Assembly (NCBI RefSeq): GCF_026212465.1
Contig: NC_080056.1
Span: forward strand, 16,907,601 to 16,971,600
DNA: 64,000 nucleotides
Direction: 5' to 3'
Origin: Amaranthus tricolor
Taxonomy: Eukaryota > Streptophyta > Magnoliopsida > Caryophyllales > Amaranthaceae
The notes below the pieces were generated by a model. It was not told where the DNA came from and made no database searches. It saw nothing but the letters and a program-made list of their open reading frames with translations. This document shows, in pieces, positions 36,314 to 48,800 of this stretch. Position 1 is the first letter of the stretch. Every line of letters starts with the position of its first letter. Position numbers and translations under genes: made by a program.

Positions 36314-37902
36314 TGATAAGTGCAATTATTTACACTTATTTATATCATTTTATACTCCTTAATGATGGTCGTTGTTAGTAATTCCATGTTTTAAAGATTT
36401 ATGCTACTTTACTCGTTTTGGTTATTCATGTTGATTTTGAGTGGTTTTAATTGTTTTAAGCATAATTCTTATGGTTTTAATGATGACGGAGTTCACTAAA
36501 GAGATTTTAGCTCGGGTGAAGATATTCTACAAAAAAATATGAGTAAAAGAGTAGAAGAGTGTTATTAATGCAAAAGTATTGAGGTGAAATTTGATATATG
36601 TCTACTCTTTTGGCCATACCTTTTGTAGAAATATTGCATTAATGTCAGGTTTACAGCATTAAAAACTAGACTTCAATAGCTTTCCAACGATATATTAAAT
36701 GCCCAATTCCAATAACCGAGCAAGAAATAACGATCCTTTGAAGTTCGCTGAAATTGTCAGCGTAAAACGCCGACTCGGGTTCCTGGTCATGGAAGTGGCT
36801 GCTGAGTCGGCTCTAGCTTTTGGATTTCCTTGCAACCTTTTCCAATTACTCTACTTTTGTATTATTTTATTTTATTTTATCTTTATATTCATTGACTTCT
36901 TAGGGTTTATTTAGTGGGTAATAAACCCGCTTCTCCTTCTTCCTCTTCTTCTCCTCTCCTCTTCCATGTTTTTTTGACTAATTTTACTAGTTTTTGCTCT
37001 TTAATTCTTCCTTTAGTTTTACCTTTTCATGAAGTTTGCCATTAATCTTCCTTTAAGGATTGTAAGTTTCTTTTAGTCTTTTAATTTCCTTTGCATTTTA
37101 ATTCCATGTATTAGTTTTAATCCTTCATTAGTGAACCTTAATTATTGTCATAAATCTTCCTTTAATAAAAATTAGTTTTGTTCTTCATTTATTGTTCTTT
37201 GAATTAATTGTTGTGTTCTTTGATATTTAATTATTGCTTCTCTTGAATTTGTCATTAGTATCATATTCATCCATGTCTAGTATCATCCTAGGGTTTGTGT
37301 TCATCGCTTTTACCATGACTAGTGAGTAGATCCATTTTCTATGGTTAAGGTTTGAACCTATGAGTTGAGTATGATTTAATGATCGAAAGTATGAAATTAG
37401 GATTAATGTGGTTAAATTGTGCTAATAACCATAAATTAAATATGCTTTTTCGAACTAGTCAATAGAACTAGCGTGTGAGATTAGGATCGACTTTGCTTTA
37501 GGGTAAATTTTAGTTATATTCTTATTAATTCGTTCAATAAAACTAGCGTGTGAGAATTAAATTAGTAGGGTCTAAATGTAAAAGTTAATTAACAGAGCGA
37601 GAGTTTGAGATTAACAAGATCATGTTTAACCACGTAATTAATCCGACATTTTATTGACACTAATGAGAATTTGATCATACAAGACTTTAGGGGAATCCCG
37701 ACACCCTAAATCTCTTCATCATATAGCTTTAATTCACATTTCTTATTGCATTTGTTTTGTTGGACAAAAATCAATCAATTTTTTTTCTCTTTAAGCAATA
37801 TAATTAGTAGAAATGAGTAAGTTCCTTGTCCTAGCTTCCTTGTGTTTGACCCGCAACTACACGTACACCGTGCGCTTGCGGTTAAATAAAATTTGCACAT
37901 GA
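36314..37902 (+). repeat. 3' LTR of the pol-less element
   Basis: Parallel to 31699-33330. It ends TTTGCACATGA where the 5' copy ends TTTGCACATCA. The bases flanking the two outer edges (CCTTA and CCCGA) do not form a TSD, so the element may be a recombinant or has lost its original flanks. Confidence 0.9.
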
Positions 37903-39427
37903 CCCGAGAATGAAAATTTTTAAAAGAAGGAATTTTGGAAATGGAGAATATGCGCTTTTGTTTGATTTCTTAAATCAGTTAGTCTCTTGAGAGACCGTCT
38001 CTTTGAGAGACATATCTCAAGTCCAGTCCACCAAAGATTATACCGTATTCTTAATGCCTACTTACATTATTCTTAATGCCTACTTACAATATTTTGAAAA
38101 TATATAATGTTCTCGAATTTGTGTTTGATAGTAAAATGAAATATTTGAAGGTACTCAACCTACTTACCATGTTTATGTTGGAGTTGTTTTTGGCTTTGAA
38201 TGAATTTATAGGCCTTATTGTCAGAATGAAGGATGAACTCTTTGGCAATAAGGTATTGTTTTTAATGGGTGAGGACTATAATAGCAAAACACTCTTTATC
38301 ATAACTGAAATACTTTATTTTGGTATTACTAAGCTTCCACTAAAATAATTAAGGGGACAATTATTTTGAACAAGGATACCTTTAATTTCTACTCTCGAAG
38401 CATCAAACTCTACCTCAAACATCTCATTGAAGTTAGGATGGCTAAAACAGGTGCGGTGCTGAGCTTTTTTTTTTTATGGTTTCAATGGGGTGAAGCCACA
38501 ATTTTTAATTAGAGGGGTCTAAATAGTCAATATACTAGCAAATTAGTCTACCCTTAATGCAATCATCCTTTTTTTATAAAGGTGTTTATGTATGACTTAA
38601 TACCACTCATTTTGAACAATAACTGATCAAATGATTAAAATTTTTTGAAAGCATACAAGCATTCATAAGGTTTTCCACCGACAAAACTGATTTCAAATTG
38701 AACGTTACAATCCAGAGGGAAAAGTCTAGTCGTTTTTCCCTTAGACTAAAGTCAAGTGAGCTTTAAGTTTTGGATACACTTGAAGCCGAGTCGGCTTTAA
38801 ATTTTACCTCCATGGTGCATTGAATACTTCAACCCGAGCCTATTTATGTCTTTGCAGACCAAAATTCGAGTTGGCTTTTAGTTCTGTTTTATGCCCTTTG
38901 TTCACTTGTTTTGTCTTTGATTTGGACTTAGTTTTTTATAATATACTCTAAAATACAACAATTCTCCCTATTTAGAGTATATAACTTATATCTCTACACA
39001 ATCTGAGATTACTCTCTATCTTGTACATCAATGCTCAATATCCCTATGGGTTGAATTGGTACCTAGTACATCTCAATCACAAATGGCAATAAATCGATGA
39101 TGTCTATCAGGGATTGAATCAAAGATACATATTTATCCATCCAAAGAGAAGTACATATAAAAAAATTTATCTTGTTCATTAAACTTGATACTTTAAAGCC
39201 TGTGTCCGTATCTTTTCATGAGTTCATAGAAGTCTATATGTCTATCTTGATTTGTTGAAGGAACTTTTGTGTACTTGTGATCCAACACATACAACTAGAG
39301 CTCTTCTATTCTAGAACTAGAGAACTTTTTATTGGCTATTATCTTAATTCATCACAAGTTCCTAAGTAACTCCTTTGGGTCTTTTACATGAGTTACTTAC
39401 CAACATCAAATAAGAGATTCTACCTCA
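37903..39427. other. TE relics, no intact gene
   Basis: Near 37985-38010 a 'gagagaccgtctctttgagag' string resembles the insert at 54380. The rest, 38940-39420, is probably the decayed LTR region belonging to the copia relic at 39428, but its limits cannot be seen. The 90-codon plus-strand frame at 38076-38348 is not recognised. Confidence 0.45.
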
Positions 39428-39640
39428 TTAAAACATAATACCCGACGTTAACCAAGCGTTAAATTGGGTTTCCCTCATTGGTGTAAATTGAACATAACCC
39501 AATTTTATTGAAGAGTAATACATGAAATTTCTTGGTACAACTTTTGTAAAATTATCTGCCAAGTTAATCTTTGTATTAACATAGTCAAAAATTATCACCC
39601 CTTTTAGCATATTGACAATTGTTCTCGATTACATTTTATA
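39428..39640 (-). pseudogene. Ty1/copia RNase H C-terminal fragment
   Basis: The minus strand reads GVIIFDYVNTKINLADNFTK followed by VVPRNFM, the standard end of copia RNase H (usual form DYV...NxADxxTKxLPR). It is followed by the short tail FNAWLTSGIMF and a stop. No RT precedes it in the window; the preceding bases (39612-39800) are unrelated. A lone relic. Confidence 0.8.
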
Positions 39641-40392
39641 TCCATCTATTATTAGTGTTTTTTTGCACTTCCTAGTTTCATTATCGAAACAGATTGGCAA
39701 TCTGTGGGGATCATTAGGATTCTTCTTTATCTTATTGAAACAAAAAAGTCATTTGCCTGAACGAAATCATTTGATTAGGCATTTTCCTTTTTTACAACCC
39801 TACTAATTTCATTTATGACTTACAGCATGCAAAATCCTTCTTCATTACTTTAAAATGTGTTTTTCGTTCACAATTAAATTTTTTATATCACCAAATTCAT
39901 TCGGCTATCACCACTTAACATACAAAATCATCACTATAGTCATTATATATCACTTTAAAAACGGTGGAAGAAATTCATAAAACAAAAACCACAAGTACAA
40001 TGGTGTTATATTGGTGGTATTTGATGCTTCTTAGATTGCTAGATTGCTTTATCTACCATATATCTCTTGACTTATATTTTTCATAGATGCGTCGTTGCAT
40101 TGGTGGTATTTGATTCATGATGTCTATGAATCACATTGGCGTGATATAAGAGTTTTTGTGGAGAAGTAGTTATATGATCAAGAAACTGTTCAATCCGTTC
40201 TATGGATTGTATTAAAGCATGGATATGAAAGGAGTTTATTAAATAATAAATGTTAAGACGTGTAAGGAGAAATTGAAAGTGTTTATGAAGTGAAAAACGG
40301 GATCAATTTCTCCTAGTGGTTAATATTTTTCATTTCAGGAGAGTAGGGTTGACGATTTGACAATTGGCGCTCTCTATTTCGAAGCATAAAAA
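39641..40392. other. Intergenic, no gene recognised
   Basis: AT-rich. It repeats 'ggtggtatttgat' at about 40012 and 40102 but shows no protein motif. Confidence 0.5.
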
Positions 40393-40930
40393 AAACCAGC
40401 CTCAATGTTGAAGTTCAGTTTGATGCACCTTCTAAAGGATTATTAGATGACCCGTAAAAAGTTTTCAAACTAGCTTAAACTAAGTGGTTTCTATCTAGAA
40501 AATCAGTCCTATTGTTGAAGTTCGATTAGATGCACCTTCTAAAGGGTTACTAGATAACCGTAGAACGTTTCCAAAATAGCTTCAACTAAGTGGTTTTTGT
40601 CTAAAAAACCAGTCCCAATGTTGAAGTTCGATTTGACGCGCCTTCTAATGTGTTATTAGATGACCGATAGAACGCTTTCAAACTAGACTCAACTAATGCT
40701 TTTTGGTTATAAAAATCAGTCCCAATGTTGAAGTTCGGTTTAATGCACCTTCTAAAGTGTTATTAGGTGACCCGTATAACATTTCCAAACTAGCTTCAAC
40801 TAAGTGATTTCTGTCTAAAAAGTCAGTCCCAATGTTGAGGTTCGGTTTGATGCACCTTCTAAGGATTAGATGATCCGTTAGAATGTTTCCAAACTTGCTT
40901 CAACTAAGTGGTTTCGGTCTAACAAAAATT
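40393..40930. repeat. Tandem repeat, 107-bp unit, five copies
   Basis: The landmark aatgttgaagttc recurs at 40404, 40511, 40617, 40724 and 40831. Each unit continues 'tgcaccttctaa', 'gatgacccgta', 'caactaagtggttt' and 'aaaatcagtccc'. Units differ at several positions, so the array is old. No coding capacity is shared between units. Confidence 0.93.
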
Positions 40931-42156
40931 AGTCCAGATATCGTTCATGATTTCTTTATCTTTAATATCCGCTATTGCTAAATATTCATCATCATTGGCG
41001 CTAATGAGTCACCCTATTAGAAGATAAGATTAATAACTATGTACAATAGACAAGTTTATCGGCAATATCAACCAAGTATATCCGAGAATTATTATATGTC
41101 AAGTATTGTATTATTCATTGTCATTCATCAAGTATTTCCAAGTGAAGAATATATTGTAATCTGATGATCATATGTTTATTATTGCTTTTATTCATCAATG
41201 TATATTGGGTGTTTCGTATTTGTTGTATTCATAAGTCAACATGAAAAATGATAAAGTATGATATTGACACACATTAAAATAATTATTTATTATTTCTGCA
41301 TGGAAATTCAATACTTCACCATTATTATTCTTATTATATTGTATCTTACTTACATGTGGTTTCCAATGATGAATGTATGAAGTCATCTGAGCTTTCACCT
41401 AGTCTAAAAGTCATATTATTATTAAAGTACCAAAATGTGGGCGTTATTTGTCATATTATGGAATTGTTTCTGTTTGGTTTTATGAACAATTAATTACAAA
41501 CTTAATCTAGTGATTTAGGATCAATAAGACGCTTAATGTTGGTGGAAATCTGTGTTTTCTATTTTGCCAAGCTATAGAGTATGATCACTTGAGAAGATGG
41601 TTGTGCTTGTAAAATGCAACAAGGGGTTAGCAGGGCTCGGAATATTTTTTCGGGGACCCACTCTGACGCCCAAGTTAGTATCAATCTGAGACAATTTGCC
41701 TAATAGGTCCTTCCAGGAACACAGTGGCTACAAGGTAAATTACTACTTAGCACTTATTTAGACGTGAGGTCTTTAGAAAATATTCTTAATATTTGACAGA
41801 TGTTCTTTTAAAGATTAATTAGAACAATTGTAATTTACTCTCCTATACTTATGATTATGCTATCAATGTTCTTCTGAAAATCAATGTGGGTTCGTGAAAT
41901 TCAATTGTAATAACTCCTTAGCAATAAATTACATAGAGTTCTTTGTATCTCTCTTAATAGTAGAATTTAATTACTTCATTTATGTGCCCTATGAAGTGTA
42001 TTTATAGTCCATCATTGTGCAAGTAGAACGTTCCTTCTATTATTTCACTAATCCCCAAAATTCATGCCACTGTTGTTGTCTCTAACGTGTTGAGTTCTCC
42101 TTTGCTTTGGTAGTTTTTCCTCTAGTTTAAATGTCGCTTTTTGCTTCTTCTATTAA
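40931..42156. other. Intergenic, no gene recognised
   Basis: A less AT-rich patch at 41620-41720 (with ggggacccactctgacgccc) may be a TE relic. No protein is recognisable. Confidence 0.5.
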
Positions 42157-42164
42157 CACGTGTC

Positions 42165-43127
42165 TAGAGTTGTTCAAATGTGACCCGACCCGAAATTCGA
42201 ACCGAAATCGAAAGTAAACCAACCCGAAGATTTGTTCCTTTTTTATGTTTATCGAATCGACATTAGCCAAACCGAATTTGTACCCGAACCGGTTTACAAC
42301 CGATGATAGGAAAACAGAACCCGAGCTAGGACCGATTTTTGTAACCGACATATGACCGTTAACCGAGATTACCCAAACCTAGTAGTGACCGACCCGAGTC
42401 ATAGCCGACCCGAATCATGCTTGAAACCAAACTCAATCCGGCTAAAATCAACTTAACCCGAACGAATTTTGAATTGAACGACAATAAACCCGAACCAATT
42501 TTTAACATAGAAGTATGATCGACTCATATTTAATCATCTTATTAGCTAATCTAATTAAGTAATTGATATTATAATAAATTAAATTTTATAAATACATGAT
42601 TTCATACATTTATAGTTAATAATCAATGGTCAATGTTTATTTAACTACTTTTAATCAAATTACATGAACTATAATTTTAACTTACTGTCAAACAAGTAAA
42701 AGTAACAATGTAATATAATTACTAAATGATTTGCATTTTAACTATTTTGCTTTATGTAAAGGAAATCTTTATCGTCAATTAAAAATCATTAACAATTTAA
42801 TTTAATATTGACTCGATTGATAGTAATTAGTAAATCGTAGCTAATTTCTACTTGAAAAGTACCCGAACCCGATATGTACCCGGTAAAACCGAACCAATTA
42901 TTAACCGATAACAACCCGAGCCCGATTGACACTCGACTCGAACTTCAACCAACACTGAACGGATGCTAACCCGATAGCTCGAATAATCGATCTTCAACCG
43001 AAGCGTGACTAACCGATCCGACCCGAGTGTCACCCATCATAACACGTATCAAAAAAATAACCAATCTGAAATACAACCGAACAGAGAAACACCCGTCCGA
43101 AACCGACCCAATCACTCGAATCTTCTA
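42165..43127. mobile_element. hAT-A family non-autonomous element, copy 2
   Basis: A perfect 8-base TSD CACGTGTC (42157-42164 and 43128-43135) flanks a 963-base unit starting TAGAGTTGTTCAAATGTGAC. It is inverted relative to the copy at 27250. The ends are rich in 'ccgacccga' and 'accgaacc' motifs, and the core is AT-rich. The right terminus is eroded (TCTTCTA). It carries no gene. Confidence 0.92.
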
Positions 43128-43135
43128 CACGTGTC

Positions 43136-43586
43136 CAACTTGCTTGTAATAATCTTCTACAATGAACAAATGTCCTCATAAGTGCACGTGACGTTCCCAT
43201 GCACTAATATGCTTAATGCACGTTCAATACTTCTTCTGTCTTCACAGGTAAATGTTGCCCGATTTTCTTCTAATTTTATTATTTTCTCCCATATTAACAT
43301 TAATTTAATTCTTCAAAATAATTTTCTGCCAGGATTACTTGTGACTAATATTTTACATACACTCACACACATGTTTATGAAGAAAGGATCATAAACTTAT
43401 TTAGAAAACATCACAATTTCATCTGACACATGTTTATACAGAAAGTATTACATATTAATTAACAAAACATCACAATTTATTTTCTGCTCTGAACAGCGTG
43501 CAAAATGGACTATTAATCGAAGATCTAATCTATAAAATTCTTTTCTATCTTTCTTATTTTCAAACCTTTTCCTATTAAATCATATT

Positions 43587-43670
<84 letters not shown>

Positions 43671-43817
43671 CTACGTATTAACAAATTCCATATTTGTATA
43701 AATCATTGATTGAACATTTTATTTTAAATAACATTTAAACTAATCATTAGGTTGCTTAAACTTTTTAATGGACTCGATTACTATAATATGAACATGAACA
43801 TGAACATGAGTCATTGA

Positions 43818-43889
<72 letters not shown>

Positions 43890-44140
43890 ACAAGTAATAA
43901 CAAATTCCATATTTGTATAAATCATTGATTGAAATTTTAATTTGGGTTTTGGCCAAATAAGATGAACATGAATATGAACAAAAGCCATAACGATAATAAC
44001 AACAAAATTAGAATCAAGTTCCAATGAAACATTTATTCAATCAAAAGTACAAGTATTATACATCTAATTATATTTTGAGAATCGATACAAACACAACACA
44101 ATTAAACATTGAGATACTCGATAGTTCTGCGAGTTAATTA
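43136..44140. other. Intergenic with two (TA)n arrays
   Basis: TA arrays at about 43590-43668 and 43822-43884 are each followed by the same 35-base string (43679-43713 and 43898-43932, starting taacaaattccatatttgta). No gene. The stretch just before 44141 is the likely 3' region of the zinc-ribbon gene. Confidence 0.75.
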
Positions 44141-44467
44141 TTACAAAGAAACACCACAGAATGGGCAAAACCGGTAATTAGCTTCAACAACACGAGCACA
44201 GGATTGACAATATCTAAGATCATCAATATCAGACGACGTCGTTTTCGGCGGAAGGGAAAAAGATTCAGGAAAAAACAAGTTACAGGAATTACAATGAAGC
44301 ATTGGATTTTTACCAGGCCATTTCCAAATAGGAACAAAGAACACCTTCAAAACGTTGTCGTATTTGACAAGGTCGCTTTTGTTACCGCAATTAATACATC
44401 TGCCAACTCCAGTTTTCAAAACCTGATTAATCTGTTGTTCAACTCCACCTACGAAGAAGAAAAACAT
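44141..44467 (-). CDS. Small zinc-ribbon protein (plant 'DnaJ-related' group)
   Basis: A single-exon frame of 108 codons. It starts MFFFFVGGVEQQINQVLKTG and carries four CxxC pairs (CINC, CNSC, CQSC, CPFC), so two zinc ribbons are likely, with FFVPIWKWPGKNP between pairs one and two. This start and the VPxWxWPGK motif are typical of a family of about 100 residues annotated in plants as zinc-ribbon or chaperone DnaJ-related proteins; its biochemical role is not established. An in-frame ATG 17 codons upstream (44518) exists, but the MFFFFVGG start matches the family. No J domain is present. The frame is undamaged, which suggests a functional host gene. Confidence 0.85.
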   Translation of the reverse strand: MFFFFVGGVEQQINQVLKTGVGRCINCGNKSDLVKYDNVLKVFFVPIWKWPGKNPMLHCNSCNLFFPESFSLPPKTTSSDIDDLRYCQSCARVVEANYRFCPFCGVSL

Positions 44468-44754
44468 AATTTCTATGGCTTTCCGGTATTTAGTTCTGGT
44501 GCTTGTGTTTTTATGCAAGTTTATTGGAAGTAATGAAGCTTTGTGGTTTTTATGGTTTTTGTTTTCTAAAGGGTTAAGCGAAACGAGAAGAAGCGTTGTT
44601 GGGGGTTCTTTCTAGAGTTTGTTCTTGTGGTTTATCGACTTTTGAAGAAACCGTGAGAATGTTCTAAAATTAAACTATACTAACTCGTTGTCAATAAGCC
44701 ATTTGGCCCATTAACCCACTCCTACACGAGTAATTTTTGTTGACTCACCCTTAC

Positions 44755-44886
44755 TTTGGCCCATTAAAAAAATATAGGAAGTTTCATGTGATAATTTTAA
44801 GGTTTTTGAATTTTTCACGTTTTGGCCCATTAAAAAAATATAGGAAGTTTCATGTGATAATTTTAAGGTTTTTGAATTTTTCACGT
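44755..44886. repeat. 66-bp exact tandem duplication
   Basis: The block beginning ttggcccattaaaaaa and ending tttttcacgt is present twice with a 66-base period and no visible change, so it is probably recent. It lies at the outer edge of the foldback arm. Confidence 0.92.
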
Positions 44887-45893
44887 AGTAACCAAAACTT
44901 TTAAAAAATCCACGTGGTAATCTTGAGGTTTACCAAGTTGTTCCACCGTGAACTTTTTGCACATTAAACGTCAACAAACGTTAACTATAAGCTTTAAAGT
45001 TGTTACACGCCTATTTATGCAACTCATTATTTCAAATGCCATCAGTTTCAACATTTTCCCTCAAAACATAAACTCTAGCTCTACAATTAAAGCTGTTCAA
45101 TAGTGATCCGACTCGAAAACCCAAATCGAAATCGAAAGTAAACTGACCTGAAAATGTGTTCCTTTTTGAGGTTTATCGAACTGATAGCACCCGAACCGGT
45201 TGACAACCGAAAATGGGAAAGCTGAACCCGAGCTGTAACCGATTTTTGCAACCGACACATAACCAATAACCAAAATTACCCAAACCTAATAATAACTGAC
45301 CCGAATCATGCTCGAAACTGAATTTGATCCGGCTAAAATCGACTTAACCCGAACGAATTTCAGATCGAACTGTTGTAAACCTAAACCAAGTTTTAACATA
45401 GAAGTATGATAGACTCATATTCAATCATCTTATTAGTCAATTTAATGAAGTGTTAGATATTTTAATAAATTAAATTTTTTGAATACATGGTTTCATATAT
45501 TTAGAGTTAATAATCAATAGTCAATGTTTATTTAACTACTTTTAATCAAATTAGATGAAAATTGATAGAACTTTATAATTTTAATTTCAGATCAAACAAG
45601 TAAAAGTAAGAAATTAATAATGATTACTAATTGATTTGCATTTTAACTATTTTGCTTTAAGTAAAGGGAATCTTGTCATCAATTAAAAAATGACTAATAA
45701 CTTAATTTGATATTGATTCGATCAATAGTAATCAGTAATACGTAGCCGAATTCTGTTTTTTTTAAAAAAACCCAAACCCTATCTGTACCCGACGAACCCA
45801 AACCAATTAGTAACTGATGACAACCCGAGACCGATTAACACTCGACACGAACTTCAACCGACACCGAACCGATGCTAACCCGATAGCTTGAAT

Positions 45894-48800
45894 TAGGCAT
45901 GGCCACGGTCCGGGTTGGTCCGGTTCCGTTCCGGTTCCGGTTCCATTTGGAACCTGTCGCGAACGGTTCCGGTTCCGGTTCCGGTTCCGGGCGGTTCCAA
46001 ACGGTTCCTTGGCGGTTCATGAGGCGGTTCCGGCGGTTCCAACTCACGGGACGGGCGGGTCGGACCATCGGTTCCATTTTAATTTTTTCTTTAAATTTTT
46101 GTATAATAAAAAAATACTATAATATCGCGGACGTACCTTTGATGATTACTTGATTATTAGCGAAATTCATTGCATGTCAAGTTGTCATCGTTATTGAAAT
46201 ATTTACTAAAAAGAATGGAAAAAAATAAATTAATAAGAAACGAATCAATGATAATGTCGATAAAGATGATTAATAAAAAAAGAGGGAGAAAATGGACTTG
46301 AACCTAGTACCCAAATGAATACTAAGCTGCCTACGTATCCCGAAGGAATCAAAGCCCACGTAGTTCTTTGTCATACCTTTTATTTATAGTTGTTGAGTGT
46401 TGATTCATCGTTGTCGCTTGTCGGATTGATCCTATTCGTCTTCGTCATCATCATGTGGTTGATTAGATGCTTCCGCTGACTCTCCTCCTGACGATGATGA
46501 AGTTGTATCCATCATCATCCATGGATCATCATTGTCGTCTTGATCATCATCGTTCCTTAGTCCTTGTGTTCGAATCTCCGCTTGATCCCAATCTTTCTTG
46601 CAAACACATATTTGAATACTATGTGGAGCAAGACGAGATCGCTTTTCGTCCAAAACTCTTCTACCTGCACTAAAAGCAGACTCCGACGCAATAGTTGACG
46701 CGGGAATTGCAAGGATATCCTTTGCAATTCTCGATAAAATGGGAAATTTAACAGATTTTTCTTTCCACCACTCCAAAATATTATAGACACTTGGGTTTAT
46801 TTCAAAGTGGTGTTTAAGATAACTATCTAGTTCTAAATATGTGGTCGAGGAAGAAGAAGATCCTACAAAACTATCATCTTGAGTCATTATGTTAGCTATT
46901 ACTGAATTATAGAAAGTGGGACGAGCCGAAACGCTAGCACGCCTAGACATATCGCGTTTCGGGTCATATACACTAGCGTAAAAATCATAGAGTTCAACTA
47001 AATATTTTTTACATGTTCCTACATAATATTGTACATCAGAAGACGGGCGATCTAACGATTGATAATAAAATCCTATTACTTTAGTTAGGACCTCAGTTTT
47101 AAAACGTGGGTCCAAAATGGTTGCGATTCCATAAATATAAGGAAAATCGGTAAAATATGATTTCCATTTTTCCATCATATCTGCAAGAATCGGCCTTAAT
47201 TGTGGGTTAGTATCTTCATGTGTATGTTTAAGTAGATGATAAAAAATAGTAATACATTCACTTATTACTAAGTGAACGTTCGGTTCATAAACATAAGAAA
47301 AAATCTTAGTCGCGTGGTCATACGCTTCTAATATGTTATGTACACCTATTGCTAATTCCCAACTTTCATCAGCTATGAAACTATCTGTACACTCACTATA
47401 TAGTTGTGTTATTACTGGGCGATAAGCAATCGCCTTTCTTAATAAATCGTTGGTTGAGCCCCAACGTGTAGGAGTATCTAATGACCAATACACTTTTTTA
47501 AGTTGGTATTGGTCACATAATTGTTTATATCTTCTTTTTATCTTTCCGATCCTAAGCCATTTCACTATATCCCTAATTGGTTCTAATAATTCACTTAATT
47601 GTTTTATGCCTACTTGACAAGATAAGTTAACTATATGCGCACAACAACGTATGTGTAATAAGCTACCCCTAAGGATTAAACTAAAGGCAGGTTCGTTAAA
47701 CAAAAGTTCTATACATTTAATGTTTGCGGTTGCATTATCAGTTGAACAACAAAATATTTTATCTAATAAGTTCCATTCCCTACATATCTCTACTAATCTA
47801 TATTTTATGTTTTCACCGGTATGTCTTTCTGGCATTGTCTCAAAAGCAATTATTCTTTTTTGAATAATCCAATTTTGATCTATCCAGTGTGCTGTTACAC
47901 ACATATAAGCTTCTAAATGTGGGGGAGCAGACCAAATGTCAGTTGTTATGCTAACCCTACCATTAAACGATTTAAACATTTCAACTAATTCATAGCGCAT
48001 TAATTCGTATAATTTAATTGTGCGTCTTATAAGAATGCTCCTAGGGATTGCTCTATATTGTGGTTGCAATTGTTGTCTAGTGAGACGCTTGTATGCCCTA
48101 CTTTCACCGTGGTTAAAAGGCAATTCATCACAAAATACATACCTAGAAAATTCATCAATCATGTCATTACGATTATATCTAAAAGGCATACCTGTGTTGG
48201 AAATGTCCCATTGTGTCTGTCGGCTTCCACTTGTGGTCCCGCTGCCGCTTGCTGCATGAGTTTCTTTTGTGATTCCATGCTTCTTTGCCAAATGTTTGTT
48301 AAAAGATCCCGTTCCACCACCTAACACGTATTCACAAAATACAATAAATAAATGTTTATAAAATATGAATATATAATGTATGAATGTATTATGTATGTAT
48401 AAAAAACTTAAAAAGTATTTACCTCTGGTGAAACTGTATGAAACTAAGGGCTTTACTCCTTGACTTTCACAAATTTGACAAGTGCATAAGAAAATATCTG
48501 GATTCTCGGTTGGTTCTTTTGTGAAATACGACCACAAGCTCTACTACTAGGAGGTGGCATTGCCGGAAAAGGTTGTCTTACTGGTTCATCTTCATCTAAA
48601 TAAATAATTTAAAATTATAAAACTATAATTAAATAAATAAATAATTTAAAGTTTAATTAATTTGAAGAATAATATTATAAAACTAACCGATAGTTTGGAA
48701 ATTGACTCGTTTACCACGAGCTTGTCTTTGTTGTTGTTGTTCTCCTTGTTCTTCATGTGATCTTGTTGATGACTGTCGAGATATATGTATCCCAATTGGG

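Noticed and set aside
40393..40930. CRISPR-like spacing of repeats
   Set aside because: The 107-base units are contiguous with no spacers, in a plant nuclear context; it is a plain tandem repeat.
44204..44533. Plus-strand frame of 109 codons
   Set aside because: It is antisense to the zinc-ribbon gene, which has clear CxxC motifs and family likeness.
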